Positions 17,479-26,255 of a stretch of DNA of 53,587 bases are shown here, piece by piece. Source of the DNA: Paenibacillus popilliae ATCC 14706. Lineage in GTDB: Bacteria; Bacillota; Bacilli; Paenibacillales; Paenibacillaceae. The position numbers and the translations under genes were made by a program. The stretch spans positions 1 to 53,587 of the forward strand of contig NZ_BALG01000056.1 of assembly GCF_000315235.1 (NCBI RefSeq), given 5' to 3'. Position 1 is the first letter of the stretch. Every line of letters starts with the position of its first letter. The notes under the pieces are model-generated. The model searched no databases, was not told the origin of the DNA, and was given only the letters and a program-made list of their open reading frames with translations.

Positions 17479-17829
17479 TTACAAAGGCGGGGCCGGATCC
17501 GGATATATTATATATTCGTCCAGCCCCGCCTTTTCGAGTTGCTGAATCAAGTAATCATCAGGCGTTCCTTCGACGCCGGCGTAGCCGCGGCGCGTGTAAA
17601 TATGTTCGGCTTCCGGGAACGCATCCCGCAATATGCCGCGTATCCGCTTGCCCGATGCGTCATTATCCAGGAACAAGTAGACGTCCTTGTCGTGCGCTTT
17701 CTTGTGCAGCTGCTCGGTCCGGAGCGTATTCAAGGTGCCGAACGTGCACAAGATACTCACTTCCTCGCTGAGAAGCCTCCGCAGCCGGCTGCGGTCGTTC
17801 TTCCCTTCCACGATGATGACCGTATCCAA
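17479..17829 (-). CDS. Toprim domain protein
   Basis: 116 residues, a stand-alone Toprim fold. The acidic metal ligands are visible in VIIVEGKNDRSRL (Glu) and YLFLDNDASGKRIR (DxD). Such small proteins resemble the RNase M5 and YusF-type group acting on nucleic acids, but the substrate is unknown. The TTG at 17829 is chosen over the GTG at 17838: AGGGGGT is about 7 nt before it and the product starts with the family-like DTVIIVEGK. A hairpin encloses the stop (17471-17492). Confidence 0.75.
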   Translation of the reverse strand: MDTVIIVEGKNDRSRLRRLLSEEVSILCTFGTLNTLRTEQLHKKAHDKDVYLFLDNDASGKRIRGILRDAFPEAEHIYTRRGYAGVEGTPDDYLIQQLEKAGLDEYIIYPDPAPPL

Positions 17830-17985
17830 AGGTGCCACCCCCTGCTGTATCTATTATCGCTATTCTTCTGTATCGATAGTGTACCACAATCCGGATAGCC
17901 GCTTGCAAGGGCTTCTCGTGCGAGCACAAAGAGGCTTGCCAGGATTGGCAAGCCGCATGAGGAGAGAGCGTAACAGAAATGACGG

Positions 17986-18144
17986 TTAGTAGAATGGCGC
18001 CCGCAAAATAATGACGAGCAAGATGTAGAGGACGAGGATGGTGCCGGTCGATGTCCAGAATCCGGGACCATAGACAGGATCCGGTTTCGCTACCGGGGCC
18101 ACAGCCGTAGGACCAAATCCGCAAGGATGGTAACAGTGGCTTAT
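17986..18144 (-). CDS. YjcZ-like small sporulation protein with apparent ATA start
   Basis: The frame reads (I)SHCYHPCGFGP, a Pro/Val-rich linker, then a hydrophobic C-terminus TILVLYILLVIILRAPFY. The short Cys/Gly/His head plus one C-terminal helix is the layout of YjcZ/SSCFT-type spore peptides. GAGGTG lies 7 nt before an ATA, exactly where an ATG is expected. Upstream the frame is closed by a TGA 9 bp before. The only later candidate start is a GTG without a ribosome binding site. So either an ATA start, a start-lost pseudogene, or a sequence error. Confidence 0.5.
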   Translation of the reverse strand: MSHCYHPCGFGPTAVAPVAKPDPVYGPGFWTSTGTILVLYILLVIILRAPFY

Positions 18145-18267
18145 CTCGTTTCACCTCGCTTTCCCGATGGGTCATTTGTTACAATGCTATACTATGTCGG
18201 CGCCTGCCGCGGGGCATGTGCACATACCCAGGTCCGCCCGAATGGGCTAGTGCGGCGATAGGCGGTA

Positions 18268-19446
18268 TTACACCCTCGGTGTCGTGCGCGTGGCGGGGAG
18301 AAGAGAAGGCGGTAGAAAAGCTTGCTTTGCCGGCAGCAGCGTGACCGCAATCATAAGGACGACAAATGCAATAAAATAAGGAGAAGTCATATCTCTAATC
18401 TGCCCTGCGATCATCGGGCCAAGAAAGAAGCCGATGGAAGAGGCGATCGCCAGGATGGAAAATATTTTGCCAAAACGCGTTCCTCCGCTTACTAAAATTA
18501 AGTGGGAGGTCATCGCGGGCAATATGATTCCCTTGGTCATTCCGATCAGGAACAGCGTCGCCAGCAGCGGCACCGGCCAATGGATGGCCAATCCGAAGAA
18601 GAGCAGCGCCAAGGCAAACGCGCCCATCCACGTCCTCGTATATGGTTGATAACGGTTCAGGAACAGCAGGCTCAACGTGAACAATGCGCCCAGGCTGACG
18701 GCGGAGAACAGGATGCCGGCCCGCATTATCGATTCGAGCGCGTCCGCCAGCAGCGGAAGCTCGAAGAATAGAATGCCCTGGGACAGCGAGATGGCTAGCG
18801 GCATAAAATAAAAGCGCCATGGGACAGGTATGGCTTCCGGCTGCTTAAGCGACTGTGAAGGAATGCCTTCTGTATCCGGCGTCAAAGAAACGGCATCCTG
18901 GGCGATATCCCGGATGAAGAAGCAGGATAATACGCCGACGATGAGCAGCATCATGCCGAGCGCCTGGAAGGCCATGCCGAACCCGATCTTGGCGACGAGA
19001 TACGCGCCGGCGGCCGGAGAGACGACCGAGGCAAGCGTATGAATGAGGCCGTTGCCGGCCATCAGCTTCCCTTGATGCACATGATCCCGGGCCATGCGTG
19101 CGAGGAGGGACAAGCAGGCCGGTGACAAGAAGGCGAGCACGAATCCGCTAATAGAGCGCAGTACGAGCAGCTCCCAAGGATTGACGACATGGGCCTGCAC
19201 AATCATGATTACCCCGGCGCCTATCAGACTGAGCACAATAAAAATCCGGCTACCGAATCGGTCGATTCCGTAACCGGCCAGCAGGTTGCCCGGCAGATGG
19301 GTGAAGGAGTACATCCCCATCATCAATCCGATGAAGGAGGGCGCCGCACCGATTGAGATGGCAAACGGGGTTAAAATCGGGTATTGCGCGTGCAAATCAA
19401 AGAAAGCAACGAACAAGAACAAATAGAGCCACAGCACTGAGCGCAA
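18268..19446 (-). CDS. MFS transporter
   Basis: 392 residues with about 12 hydrophobic segments and the MFS loop 2-3 signature (GNLLAGYGIDRFGSRIFIV). Related to drug-efflux (DHA1-like) families. The substrate is unknown. The TTG start has GGAGGTG 8 nt upstream. There is a long central cytoplasmic loop between segments 6 and 7 (PDTEGIPSQSLKQPEAI). Transcribed alone, divergent from the gene at 19598. Confidence 0.85.
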   Translation of the reverse strand: MRSVLWLYLFLFVAFFDLHAQYPILTPFAISIGAAPSFIGLMMGMYSFTHLPGNLLAGYGIDRFGSRIFIVLSLIGAGVIMIVQAHVVNPWELLVLRSISGFVLAFLSPACLSLLARMARDHVHQGKLMAGNGLIHTLASVVSPAAGAYLVAKIGFGMAFQALGMMLLIVGVLSCFFIRDIAQDAVSLTPDTEGIPSQSLKQPEAIPVPWRFYFMPLAISLSQGILFFELPLLADALESIMRAGILFSAVSLGALFTLSLLFLNRYQPYTRTWMGAFALALLFFGLAIHWPVPLLATLFLIGMTKGIILPAMTSHLILVSGGTRFGKIFSILAIASSIGFFLGPMIAGQIRDMTSPYFIAFVVLMIAVTLLPAKQAFLPPSLLPATRTTPRV

Positions 19447-19597
19447 AGTTCAGTCACCTCCAAATCGCTATGCTATACTTGTACGTAGGAAGGGACGAAC
19501 TTAGTACCCCAAGATGTGAAACGCTCGCTCAAGGCGGGCTGATTGCCACAAGGACTGGGAATGATGCTATAATACGTGATGGAAAGGTGGTTGTCAG

Positions 19598-20038
19598 GTG
19601 AATCAGTTGGACATGTGGTTTGCATTTATCAAGCAGAACTGGCTCATGTTCCTTATCGCGCTCATTGTCTTATTCGTTATTGTCAGCTTCGTGAAGACGA
19701 TGGTCAAATGGGCGCTTGTGTTGGTGATTATTGCCGCGGTCGCCGTGTACAGCGGCATCACATGGGATAATATCAATCAGGTGGTCACGAACGTGAAGGA
19801 TGAGTCGGTACAGAAGCTGAAGGAGCAGGCGATCCAGGCGATGCTCGATGAAGCGAAAAAAGCGACGTATACGGCTGAGAAGGACGGAACGTACACCATC
19901 AAGACGCCGAGTCTGGTGCTGACAGGGAAGTTGGACAGCGGCAAAGTAAACGTGTCGTTCAGCGGCGTACCACTCGGTGAATGGAATATCAACGATACGT
20001 TGCGTGAATTCATTGACAAGGCGAAGCAGAAGCAATGA
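19598..20038 (+). CDS. Membrane-anchored hypothetical protein
   Basis: 146 residues from a GTG with AAAGGTGG upstream. Two hydrophobic segments (about 13-32 and 36-52) precede an extracytoplasmic region: a Lys/Glu-rich helix and a beta-rich ending (TYTIKTPSLVLTGKLDSGKV, NVSFSGVPLGEW). It precedes the tandem penicillin-binding protein genes by 125 bp. No family recognised. Position and topology would fit an envelope role. Confidence 0.65.
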   Translation: MNQLDMWFAFIKQNWLMFLIALIVLFVIVSFVKTMVKWALVLVIIAAVAVYSGITWDNINQVVTNVKDESVQKLKEQAIQAMLDEAKKATYTAEKDGTYTIKTPSLVLTGKLDSGKVNVSFSGVPLGEWNINDTLREFIDKAKQKQ

Positions 20039-20163
20039 GCAGGCAGATGCTGCCAGACGTGAATATGGTCACGATGTTGGTATGTAGGCCTTTGAAGGGG
20101 AATTCCTATCTATGCTAAAATGGTTGGGAAGCAAGTTAAAGTGGGAGAAAGGTTGATAGAGCA

Positions 20164-22260
20164 GTGAATCATCCCCATCATGATCCAGAAAAGCGTGAAG
20201 TCATCAACCGGCGCAATTTTTCGCATCGGCTGAATATATTCTTTTTTGTTACGTTTGCCGTGTTTTCCGTTCTTATCGTCCGGTTAGCGATACTGCAGTT
20301 CGTGGAAGGCCCAAGCCTGAAGGAGAAGGAAGCGCAGCTCGGTTATAAGGAGACGCCTATCCCTCCGCTTCGGGGCTCGATTTATGATGCGTCCGGAGAT
20401 CAGGTCGCGTATTCGACCTCGACCCAGTCCTTATATTTTAATATCGAGAAAAATTACGGGGATCCGAAGAAGGCGGAGCTGACCGACACACAGAAGAAAA
20501 ATCGGGAAGAGGCGAAGCTCTTGGCCCAGCGGTTGGCCGACGTGTTCAAGGAGTACGGCGAACCTGATGATACGCCGCTGACCGCCGATGTCATCTACAA
20601 CGATCTGATGGATCTGTCGGCGCGTGTCAATTTTACGTATACGCCGCGCATTATCAAGACCGGCCTGACCCAGAAGGAAGTGGCCTACTTCCTGGAGCAT
20701 AAGCCGGAGTTCTCTGGCATCGATATCATTGAGGACAGCGTGCGCCACTACGAGCCGATGGCGGTGCAGACGGTCGGGTATTTGAAGAAGTTCAAGGGCG
20801 TGCGCGACAATCCGGGGTATTATAACGATATTTTTAATAATCGCGCTACGACAACGTCCGAGGAACAGTATCTCGATTACGAGGATGTCGGCTTCGACGG
20901 CATCGAGCTGATGTACCAAGAAGAGCTGCGGGGATTGAACGGGGTCAAGAAGTTCCCTGTCAACGTGGCGAACCGCATCATCGGACCAATGGAGCAGACG
21001 AAGCCGCAGCGCGGCGACGATATCCATCTGACGATTCATCGCGATGTCCAAGAGGCGACTGAGGACGCGATCATGCAGACGCTGGAGCGGATCAGGAGTT
21101 CTTCGAACCGCTCGGAGCGGGCGCCGTATGCACGCACCGGCTATGCGGTAGCGATGGAGGTCGACACCGGGAATATCATTGCGATGGCGAGCATGCCGGA
21201 TTACGATCCGAACGTGTGGCGGAACGGATCGATCACTCCCGAGGATTATGACCAATACCAATACTATTTAATGAACGGAGCAATCCGCGACGTACCGGCT
21301 CCTTATGAAGATGACAAAGAGCGGATGAAGCATCCGGGTTCGGTCGTCTATCTTGGCTCGACGATGAAGCCGCTGTCCGTGCTGATCGGTCTTCAGGAGA
21401 AGCTATTCACTCTAGGGGAGACCTATTACGATGGCGGTTACGCCCAGTTCGGGCGCGCTGGCTACGAGACCAGGGTATGGAACTCGAGCAATGTCAGCTA
21501 TGGACGCATCGGAGCTTCGCGTGCATTGGAAGTGTCCTCCAACGCCTTCATGGTCGATATGATCGGGAAGCGTCTCTATTCGATGCCGATGATCAACGGG
21601 CGCAACGGGCTGAATATATGGGACGAGTATATGGACGCCTTCGGACTCGGCGTGCTAACGGAAAGCGGTCTGCCGCGCGAGCAATCGGGATCCAAAGATT
21701 ATTTGCTCGAGGCTGAGCGCAATAACGCACAATCCGCGCTCGTCTATGCCTCCTTCGGCCAGCAAGGGAAATATACGACCTTGCAGCTCGCCCAATTTGC
21801 CGCCACGCTGGCGAACCGGGGCACGCGCATTAAGCCGCAGTTAGTGAGCAAGATTACCGACGGCAGCGGTCAAGTCGTGAAGACCTTCGGTCGTGAAGAG
21901 TTGAACAAGACGCAGATCGAAGAAGAGTACTGGAATGTCGTCGAGGACGGCATGCTGAAAGTTAACGTCCACGGCTTCGATGGTTTCCCGTATTCGTTCT
22001 ACCGCAAGACGGGTACGTCGCAGATGGATGTAGCCGGAGGACGGGTAGACAACGCGGTGTTCATCGCTTATGCGCCAGCGGAGAAGCCGAAGCTTGCCGT
22101 CGCCGTTGTGGTGCCGGAGGGCGGCTACGGGTCGTATGGTGCCGCTCCTATTGCACGGGCGATGTTCGACGCGTATGATGAAGTGTACGGCTTGACGGGC
22201 ACACCGAAGAAGAAGTCGGATGAGCAGGTGGATACGACTGCCTCGCAAGGTACGGAATAA
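20164..22260 (+). CDS. Class B penicillin-binding protein (transpeptidase), copy 1
   Basis: 698 residues: one N-terminal membrane anchor (about 23-45), the PBP dimerisation domain starting at PPLRGSIYDASG, and a C-terminal transpeptidase domain. Catalytic motifs are STMK (S399), SSN (about 458-460) and KTGTS (about 615-619). It would cross-link peptidoglycan in elongation, division or sporulation. The GTG start shares its first codons with the next gene. Strong terminator downstream, so the two copies are separate units. Related to the PbpA/PbpH type of Bacillus, though the septal type cannot be excluded. Confidence 0.93.
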   Translation: MNHPHHDPEKREVINRRNFSHRLNIFFFVTFAVFSVLIVRLAILQFVEGPSLKEKEAQLGYKETPIPPLRGSIYDASGDQVAYSTSTQSLYFNIEKNYGDPKKAELTDTQKKNREEAKLLAQRLADVFKEYGEPDDTPLTADVIYNDLMDLSARVNFTYTPRIIKTGLTQKEVAYFLEHKPEFSGIDIIEDSVRHYEPMAVQTVGYLKKFKGVRDNPGYYNDIFNNRATTTSEEQYLDYEDVGFDGIELMYQEELRGLNGVKKFPVNVANRIIGPMEQTKPQRGDDIHLTIHRDVQEATEDAIMQTLERIRSSSNRSERAPYARTGYAVAMEVDTGNIIAMASMPDYDPNVWRNGSITPEDYDQYQYYLMNGAIRDVPAPYEDDKERMKHPGSVVYLGSTMKPLSVLIGLQEKLFTLGETYYDGGYAQFGRAGYETRVWNSSNVSYGRIGASRALEVSSNAFMVDMIGKRLYSMPMINGRNGLNIWDEYMDAFGLGVLTESGLPREQSGSKDYLLEAERNNAQSALVYASFGQQGKYTTLQLAQFAATLANRGTRIKPQLVSKITDGSGQVVKTFGREELNKTQIEEEYWNVVEDGMLKVNVHGFDGFPYSFYRKTGTSQMDVAGGRVDNAVFIAYAPAEKPKLAVAVVVPEGGYGSYGAAPIARAMFDAYDEVYGLTGTPKKKSDEQVDTTASQGTE

Positions 22261-22284
22261 TCGTATAATCACGCAGGATGTAAG

Positions 22285-22366
22285 GACGCTGAGGCGTTCG
22301 CATAAGCGGTTTGCCTTCTTGGGTTGGGTAACCTTGGGGAACCGCTGCGAACGGTCAGCGTCTTTT
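22285..22366 (+). terminator. Long terminator between the two PBP genes
   Basis: GACGCTGA…GCGTTCGCA…AGCGGTT pairs with AACCGCT…CGAACG…TCAGCGTC, then TTTTG. Confidence 0.85.
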
Positions 22367-22465
22367 GATTTTCCTTCGGTTCGGGTGCTTAGGTATCAAG
22401 TAAAAATTACGTGGCAAAATAATGGATATAACAAATTTATAGAATTAGGAAGGATGATCTGACAA

Positions 22466-24646
22466 GTGAATCATCCCCATGATGATTCGGAGAAGCGGGA
22501 AATGGCGAATCGCCGCAAATTTTCATTCCGCTTGAATCTTTTCTTTTTTATGACGTTTGCCATTTTCAGCGTGCTAATCGTCCGGCTGGCGACCCTGCAG
22601 TTCGTGGAAGGTTCGAGCCTCAAGAAGCAGGAGTATGAGCTCATCTATAAGGCGGCTCCGATCGCGCCGCTTCGCGGAACGATTTTGGACGCGTCGGGCC
22701 AACTGATCGCGTATTCCACATCGACGCAATCGTTATACTTCAATATTGAGAAAAATTATGGCGATCCGTCCAGCGGGAAGCTGACGAAGGTGCAGCAGGA
22801 GAATCGGGCAGAGGCTTATGCATTGGCGAAGCGTCTGGCCGAGACGTTCCAGCAGTATGGCCAACCGGAGGAAAAGACATTGACGGCCAACCGCATTTAC
22901 CATGTGCTGATGGACTTATCCTCACGGGTCAATTATTCGTATACGCCCCGCATTATCAAGACCGGCTTGACGCGGCAGGAGGTAGCTTTTTTTCTCGAGC
23001 ATAAGCCGGAGTTCCCTGGCATCGATATTGTGGAGGATAGCGTGCGCAATTATCACCCGATGGCGGTGCAGACGGTTGGTTATCTGAAGAAGTTCAAGGG
23101 CGTGCGCGCGGATCCGGGCTTCTATCAAGACCTGTTCGACAACCGGAATAAGCTGCCGCAGGAGAAGCTGTATCTAGATTATGAGGATGTCGGCTTCGAC
23201 GGCATCGAACGGATGTATCAGGAAGAGCTTCGGGGGCTGAACGGAGTCAAGAAGTTCCCCGTCAATGTAGCGAACCGCGTCATCGGGCCGATGGAAGTGA
23301 CGAAGCCGCAGCGCGGCAATGACATTCACCTCACGATCCATCGGGATATTCAAAAAGCGACCGAAGAGGCGATTATGCGGACATTGGAGAAAATACGCAG
23401 TTCGACCAACCTGTCGGAACGTGCGCCGAACGCCCGCACCGGCTTCGCGGTCGCGATGGAAACCGAGACGGGCCATGTCGTATCCATCGCCAGTATGCCA
23501 GACTATCAACCGGATGTATGGAAGAACGGCTCGATCAGTCCCGAGAATTATAAAAAATATCAATATTATTTGCTGAATGGAGCGATTCGGGACGTTCCGG
23601 CTCCCTATGAGGATAATAACGAGCGGATGAAGCATCCCGGCTCGGTCGTCTATCTTGGCTCGACGATGAAGCCGTTGACCGTCTTGATCGGCCTGCAGGA
23701 GAAGCTGTTCTCCCCTGGCGAGACTTATTCCGACTACGGGTATGCCGAAATCGGGCGTGCCGGGTCAGTCCGGCGGATATGGAACTCGGGAAATGCATCC
23801 TTCGGCCCCATCAGGCCATCGATGGCCCTGCAGGTGTCGTCGAACTCATTCATGATTGACATGGTCGGCAAGCGGCTCTACAACCTGCCGACGGTCAATA
23901 GCCGAAACGGCCTCGCGATCTGGGATGAGTACATGGAGGCATTCGGTCTCGGCGTGCTAACGGGCAGCGGCCTGCCGCTTGAGCAGCCGGGGAGGAAGGA
24001 TTATCTCATTGACGCCGAACAGAACAGCGTTCAATCGGCGCTTGCCGGAGCGTCCTTCGGACAGATGGGCAAATATACAACGCTGCAGTTGGCCCAGTAC
24101 GCCGCGACGCTGGCGAACCGCGGCGAGCGGATTAAGCCCCAGCTCGTCAGCAAGATTACCGATGGGAACGGACAGGTGATCCGGACTTTCGGCCGTGAAG
24201 TGCTGAATCGGACAAAGATTGAAGATAAATACTGGCGCATCGTCGAAGATGGCATGTCCAAAGTGACTTCGCATGGCTTTGACGGCTTTCCGTATCCTTA
24301 TTACCGGAAGACGGGGACCTCGCAGCAGCAAGGGGTGAATGGAGAGATGCTCGACAATGCGGTGTTCATTGCTTATGCGCCGCAGGATAAGCCGAAGCTC
24401 GCCGTAGCGGTTGTCGTTCCAGAGGGAGGATTCGGCGCCTATGGAGCCGCTCCGATCGCCAGGGCTATCTTCGATGCCTATGACGAGATCTATGGCTTGA
24501 CAGGCAAGCCGAAGAAGAAGGCGAAGGAAGTGGCGAACAGATCCGGTAGGAAACCAGCAAGACCGGGCGTACGGGATAACCGTCATGCGAGTCACCTGAC
24601 CGGGATGGTCCGCATACGATATCTCAACGCCCTTGCTTTTTTGTAA
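22466..24646 (+). CDS. Class B penicillin-binding protein (transpeptidase), copy 2
   Basis: 726 residues, a tandem paralogue of the preceding gene, collinear throughout. STMK falls at the same residue (S399), with SSN and KTGTS also intact. It differs most in the mid-domain and at the end. The C-terminus has an extra basic tail of about 30 residues whose codons lie inside the transcription terminator stem (24556-24642). A shift of one frame would end the protein at a TAG near 24547. The tail may therefore be a read-on after a frameshift rather than a native feature. GTG start, GGAAGGATG upstream. Confidence 0.92.
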   Translation: MNHPHDDSEKREMANRRKFSFRLNLFFFMTFAIFSVLIVRLATLQFVEGSSLKKQEYELIYKAAPIAPLRGTILDASGQLIAYSTSTQSLYFNIEKNYGDPSSGKLTKVQQENRAEAYALAKRLAETFQQYGQPEEKTLTANRIYHVLMDLSSRVNYSYTPRIIKTGLTRQEVAFFLEHKPEFPGIDIVEDSVRNYHPMAVQTVGYLKKFKGVRADPGFYQDLFDNRNKLPQEKLYLDYEDVGFDGIERMYQEELRGLNGVKKFPVNVANRVIGPMEVTKPQRGNDIHLTIHRDIQKATEEAIMRTLEKIRSSTNLSERAPNARTGFAVAMETETGHVVSIASMPDYQPDVWKNGSISPENYKKYQYYLLNGAIRDVPAPYEDNNERMKHPGSVVYLGSTMKPLTVLIGLQEKLFSPGETYSDYGYAEIGRAGSVRRIWNSGNASFGPIRPSMALQVSSNSFMIDMVGKRLYNLPTVNSRNGLAIWDEYMEAFGLGVLTGSGLPLEQPGRKDYLIDAEQNSVQSALAGASFGQMGKYTTLQLAQYAATLANRGERIKPQLVSKITDGNGQVIRTFGREVLNRTKIEDKYWRIVEDGMSKVTSHGFDGFPYPYYRKTGTSQQQGVNGEMLDNAVFIAYAPQDKPKLAVAVVVPEGGFGAYGAAPIARAIFDAYDEIYGLTGKPKKKAKEVANRSGRKPARPGVRDNRHASHLTGMVRIRYLNALAFL
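24556..24642 (+). terminator. Terminator overlapping the end of PBP copy 2
   Basis: AGCAAG…GGGCGT pairs with ACGCCC-TTGCT, followed by T6. It lies within the annotated C-terminal codons. Confidence 0.65.
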
Positions 24647-24747
24647 TCTGAAATTTGCCCCTATACAAAAGAGTTGGCCCCATTAAATCATTGGGCGAGT
24701 CAGGAAGAAACATCAGCTTGCATATGGCAAATAAAGGAGTGTCGGCA

Positions 24748-24885
24748 GTGATGAAGCCAAAGCAGTCGAAATGGAATTCGGCGTTAAAGCGGTTCATTAT
24801 GACCGTTCTGTTCCTGAGCGTCGTCATTGGATTGTCCGCCTTAGACGGCTGCGCGCTGATCTGGGCAGGAAGTCTTTGTTGCTAA
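24748..24885 (+). CDS. 45-residue putative membrane peptide
   Basis: GTG (or the ATG one codon on) with AAAGGAG 8 nt upstream. A basic N-terminus (MKPKQSKWNSALKR) precedes one hydrophobic segment FIMTVLFLSVVIGLSALDGC and a Cys-ending tail (LCC). Likely a single-pass small membrane protein or a very short lipoprotein-like peptide. No family recognised. It lies 64 bp before the HAD phosphatase gene. Confidence 0.55.
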   Translation: MMKPKQSKWNSALKRFIMTVLFLSVVIGLSALDGCALIWAGSLCC

Positions 24886-24949
24886 TGCTGTGTTATGGTA
24901 CAATGGCGTTATGTATTTTGGCGTGTTTTTGAGAGGAGTGGATACGAAC

Positions 24950-25687
24950 ATGAGTAAATATCGATTGTTAGCTCTTGATATGGACGGCACGTTGCTGACT
25001 GACGATCACCGCATCAGCAAGAAGACGGCTGATGCGATACGAGACGCGCGCGAAGCGGGCATCACGGTCATCCTGTCAACGGGACGCGCGTTCCAAAACG
25101 CGGTGCCGTACGTGGAGGAATTAGGGCTAGACTCCCCAATGGTCACTGTGAACGGCAGCGAAGTATGGAAGAAGCCGCATCAGATTTATATTCGCCATCT
25201 GCTGGATCGCGAGGCGGTGAAGCGTATGGTGGCCTTGTCGGAGTCGCATGATACCTGGTTCTGGGCCTATTCGACGAAGCGGCTCTATAACCGGGATAAT
25301 TGGAATGCCGACATCGACAGCGAGGACTGGTTGAAGTTCGGTTATACCAATGAGGACAAGGAGGTGCTCGGCTCGCTCTGGCAGGAGCTGCGCGTTATGG
25401 GGGATTTCGAACTCTCGAATTCCTCTCCGGACAATATTGAAATCAATCCATCCGGAATTCATAAAGCATCCGGCCTGCGGATCGTATGCGATCTGATCGG
25501 CTGCACCATGTCCGAGGCCGTCTCCATCGGCGACAGTCTGAATGATCTGGCCGCTATTCAGGCGTCGGGCATTGGGATTGCGATGGGGAATGCCCAGGAT
25601 GATGTGAAGCGGGCGGCAGATGCCGTCGTGGGCTCCAATAATGAGGACGGCATTGCCCAAGCCATTTGGGAGTATGTACTGAAGTAA
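24950..25687 (+). CDS. Cof-type HAD family phosphatase
   Basis: 245 residues. The nucleophile motif LDMDGTLLTDD is at the N-terminus, motif II is ILSTGRAFQ, the Lys is in the IHKASGLRIV segment and the motif IV acid pair is in GDSLNDLAAI. The C2-type cap lies between residues 90 and 190. Cof-family HADs dephosphorylate sugar phosphates, pyridoxal phosphate or flavin precursors. The substrate cannot be assigned. The ATG at 24950 has GAGAGGAG upstream. The cap is slightly short compared with 270-residue relatives. Confidence 0.9.
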   Translation: MSKYRLLALDMDGTLLTDDHRISKKTADAIRDAREAGITVILSTGRAFQNAVPYVEELGLDSPMVTVNGSEVWKKPHQIYIRHLLDREAVKRMVALSESHDTWFWAYSTKRLYNRDNWNADIDSEDWLKFGYTNEDKEVLGSLWQELRVMGDFELSNSSPDNIEINPSGIHKASGLRIVCDLIGCTMSEAVSIGDSLNDLAAIQASGIGIAMGNAQDDVKRAADAVVGSNNEDGIAQAIWEYVLK

Positions 25688-25711
25688 GTCTGAACGAGGA
25701 GACCTTTGTCT

Positions 25712-26197
25712 ATGACGTTCTTAGGCTGGTTATGTGTACTCGTATTATTCGCAGTGGGGATGGCCGGCGCGATTTATCCCATTTTGCCGGGCGCGCTCGC
25801 CATTTATGCTGCATTTTTCGTGTATGGGCTGTTTTTTGGGTTCGGGTCCTTCGGGGGCGGGTTCTGGTCGATACAGACACTGATTGTGGCCATGCTGGTT
25901 GTCGCTGATTATGTTGTTAACGCCTGGGGGGTCAAGCGCTATGGCGGTTCGAGAGCCTCGGTCGTCGGCAGCACGATCGGCGTGATTATCGGCCCTTTTG
26001 TCATTCCTGCGTTCGGTATTGTCCTTGGGCCGTTCCTCGGTGCTTTTCTTGGCGAGATTTTTACGGGAGCCGATGCGGAAAAGGCGCTGAAATCGTCTTG
26101 GGGCGCGGTTGTCGGACTATTCTCCAGCATTGCCGTAAAAATGGTTCTTCAGATCATGATGATCGTCCTGTTCTTCACCTGGGTGTTCATGTTCTAA
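25712..26197 (+). CDS. DUF456 family membrane protein
   Basis: 161 residues, strongly hydrophobic. Gly-rich loops typical of DUF456: PILPGALAIYAAF near the N-terminus and GPFVIPAFGIVLGPFLGAF in the centre. About four or five membrane helices. The ATG at 25712 lies 10 nt after GAGGAG and is chosen over the TTG two codons earlier. Function unknown. It lies between the HAD phosphatase and a MurJ-like flippase, 58 bp before the latter, probably co-transcribed. Confidence 0.85.
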   Translation: MTFLGWLCVLVLFAVGMAGAIYPILPGALAIYAAFFVYGLFFGFGSFGGGFWSIQTLIVAMLVVADYVVNAWGVKRYGGSRASVVGSTIGVIIGPFVIPAFGIVLGPFLGAFLGEIFTGADAEKALKSSWGAVVGLFSSIAVKMVLQIMMIVLFFTWVFMF

Positions 26198-26255
26198 TGG
26201 AGAGCGGGTGCATTTCAGCATCGGTGAAGACGGCATATAGAAAGAGGGGAAATAT

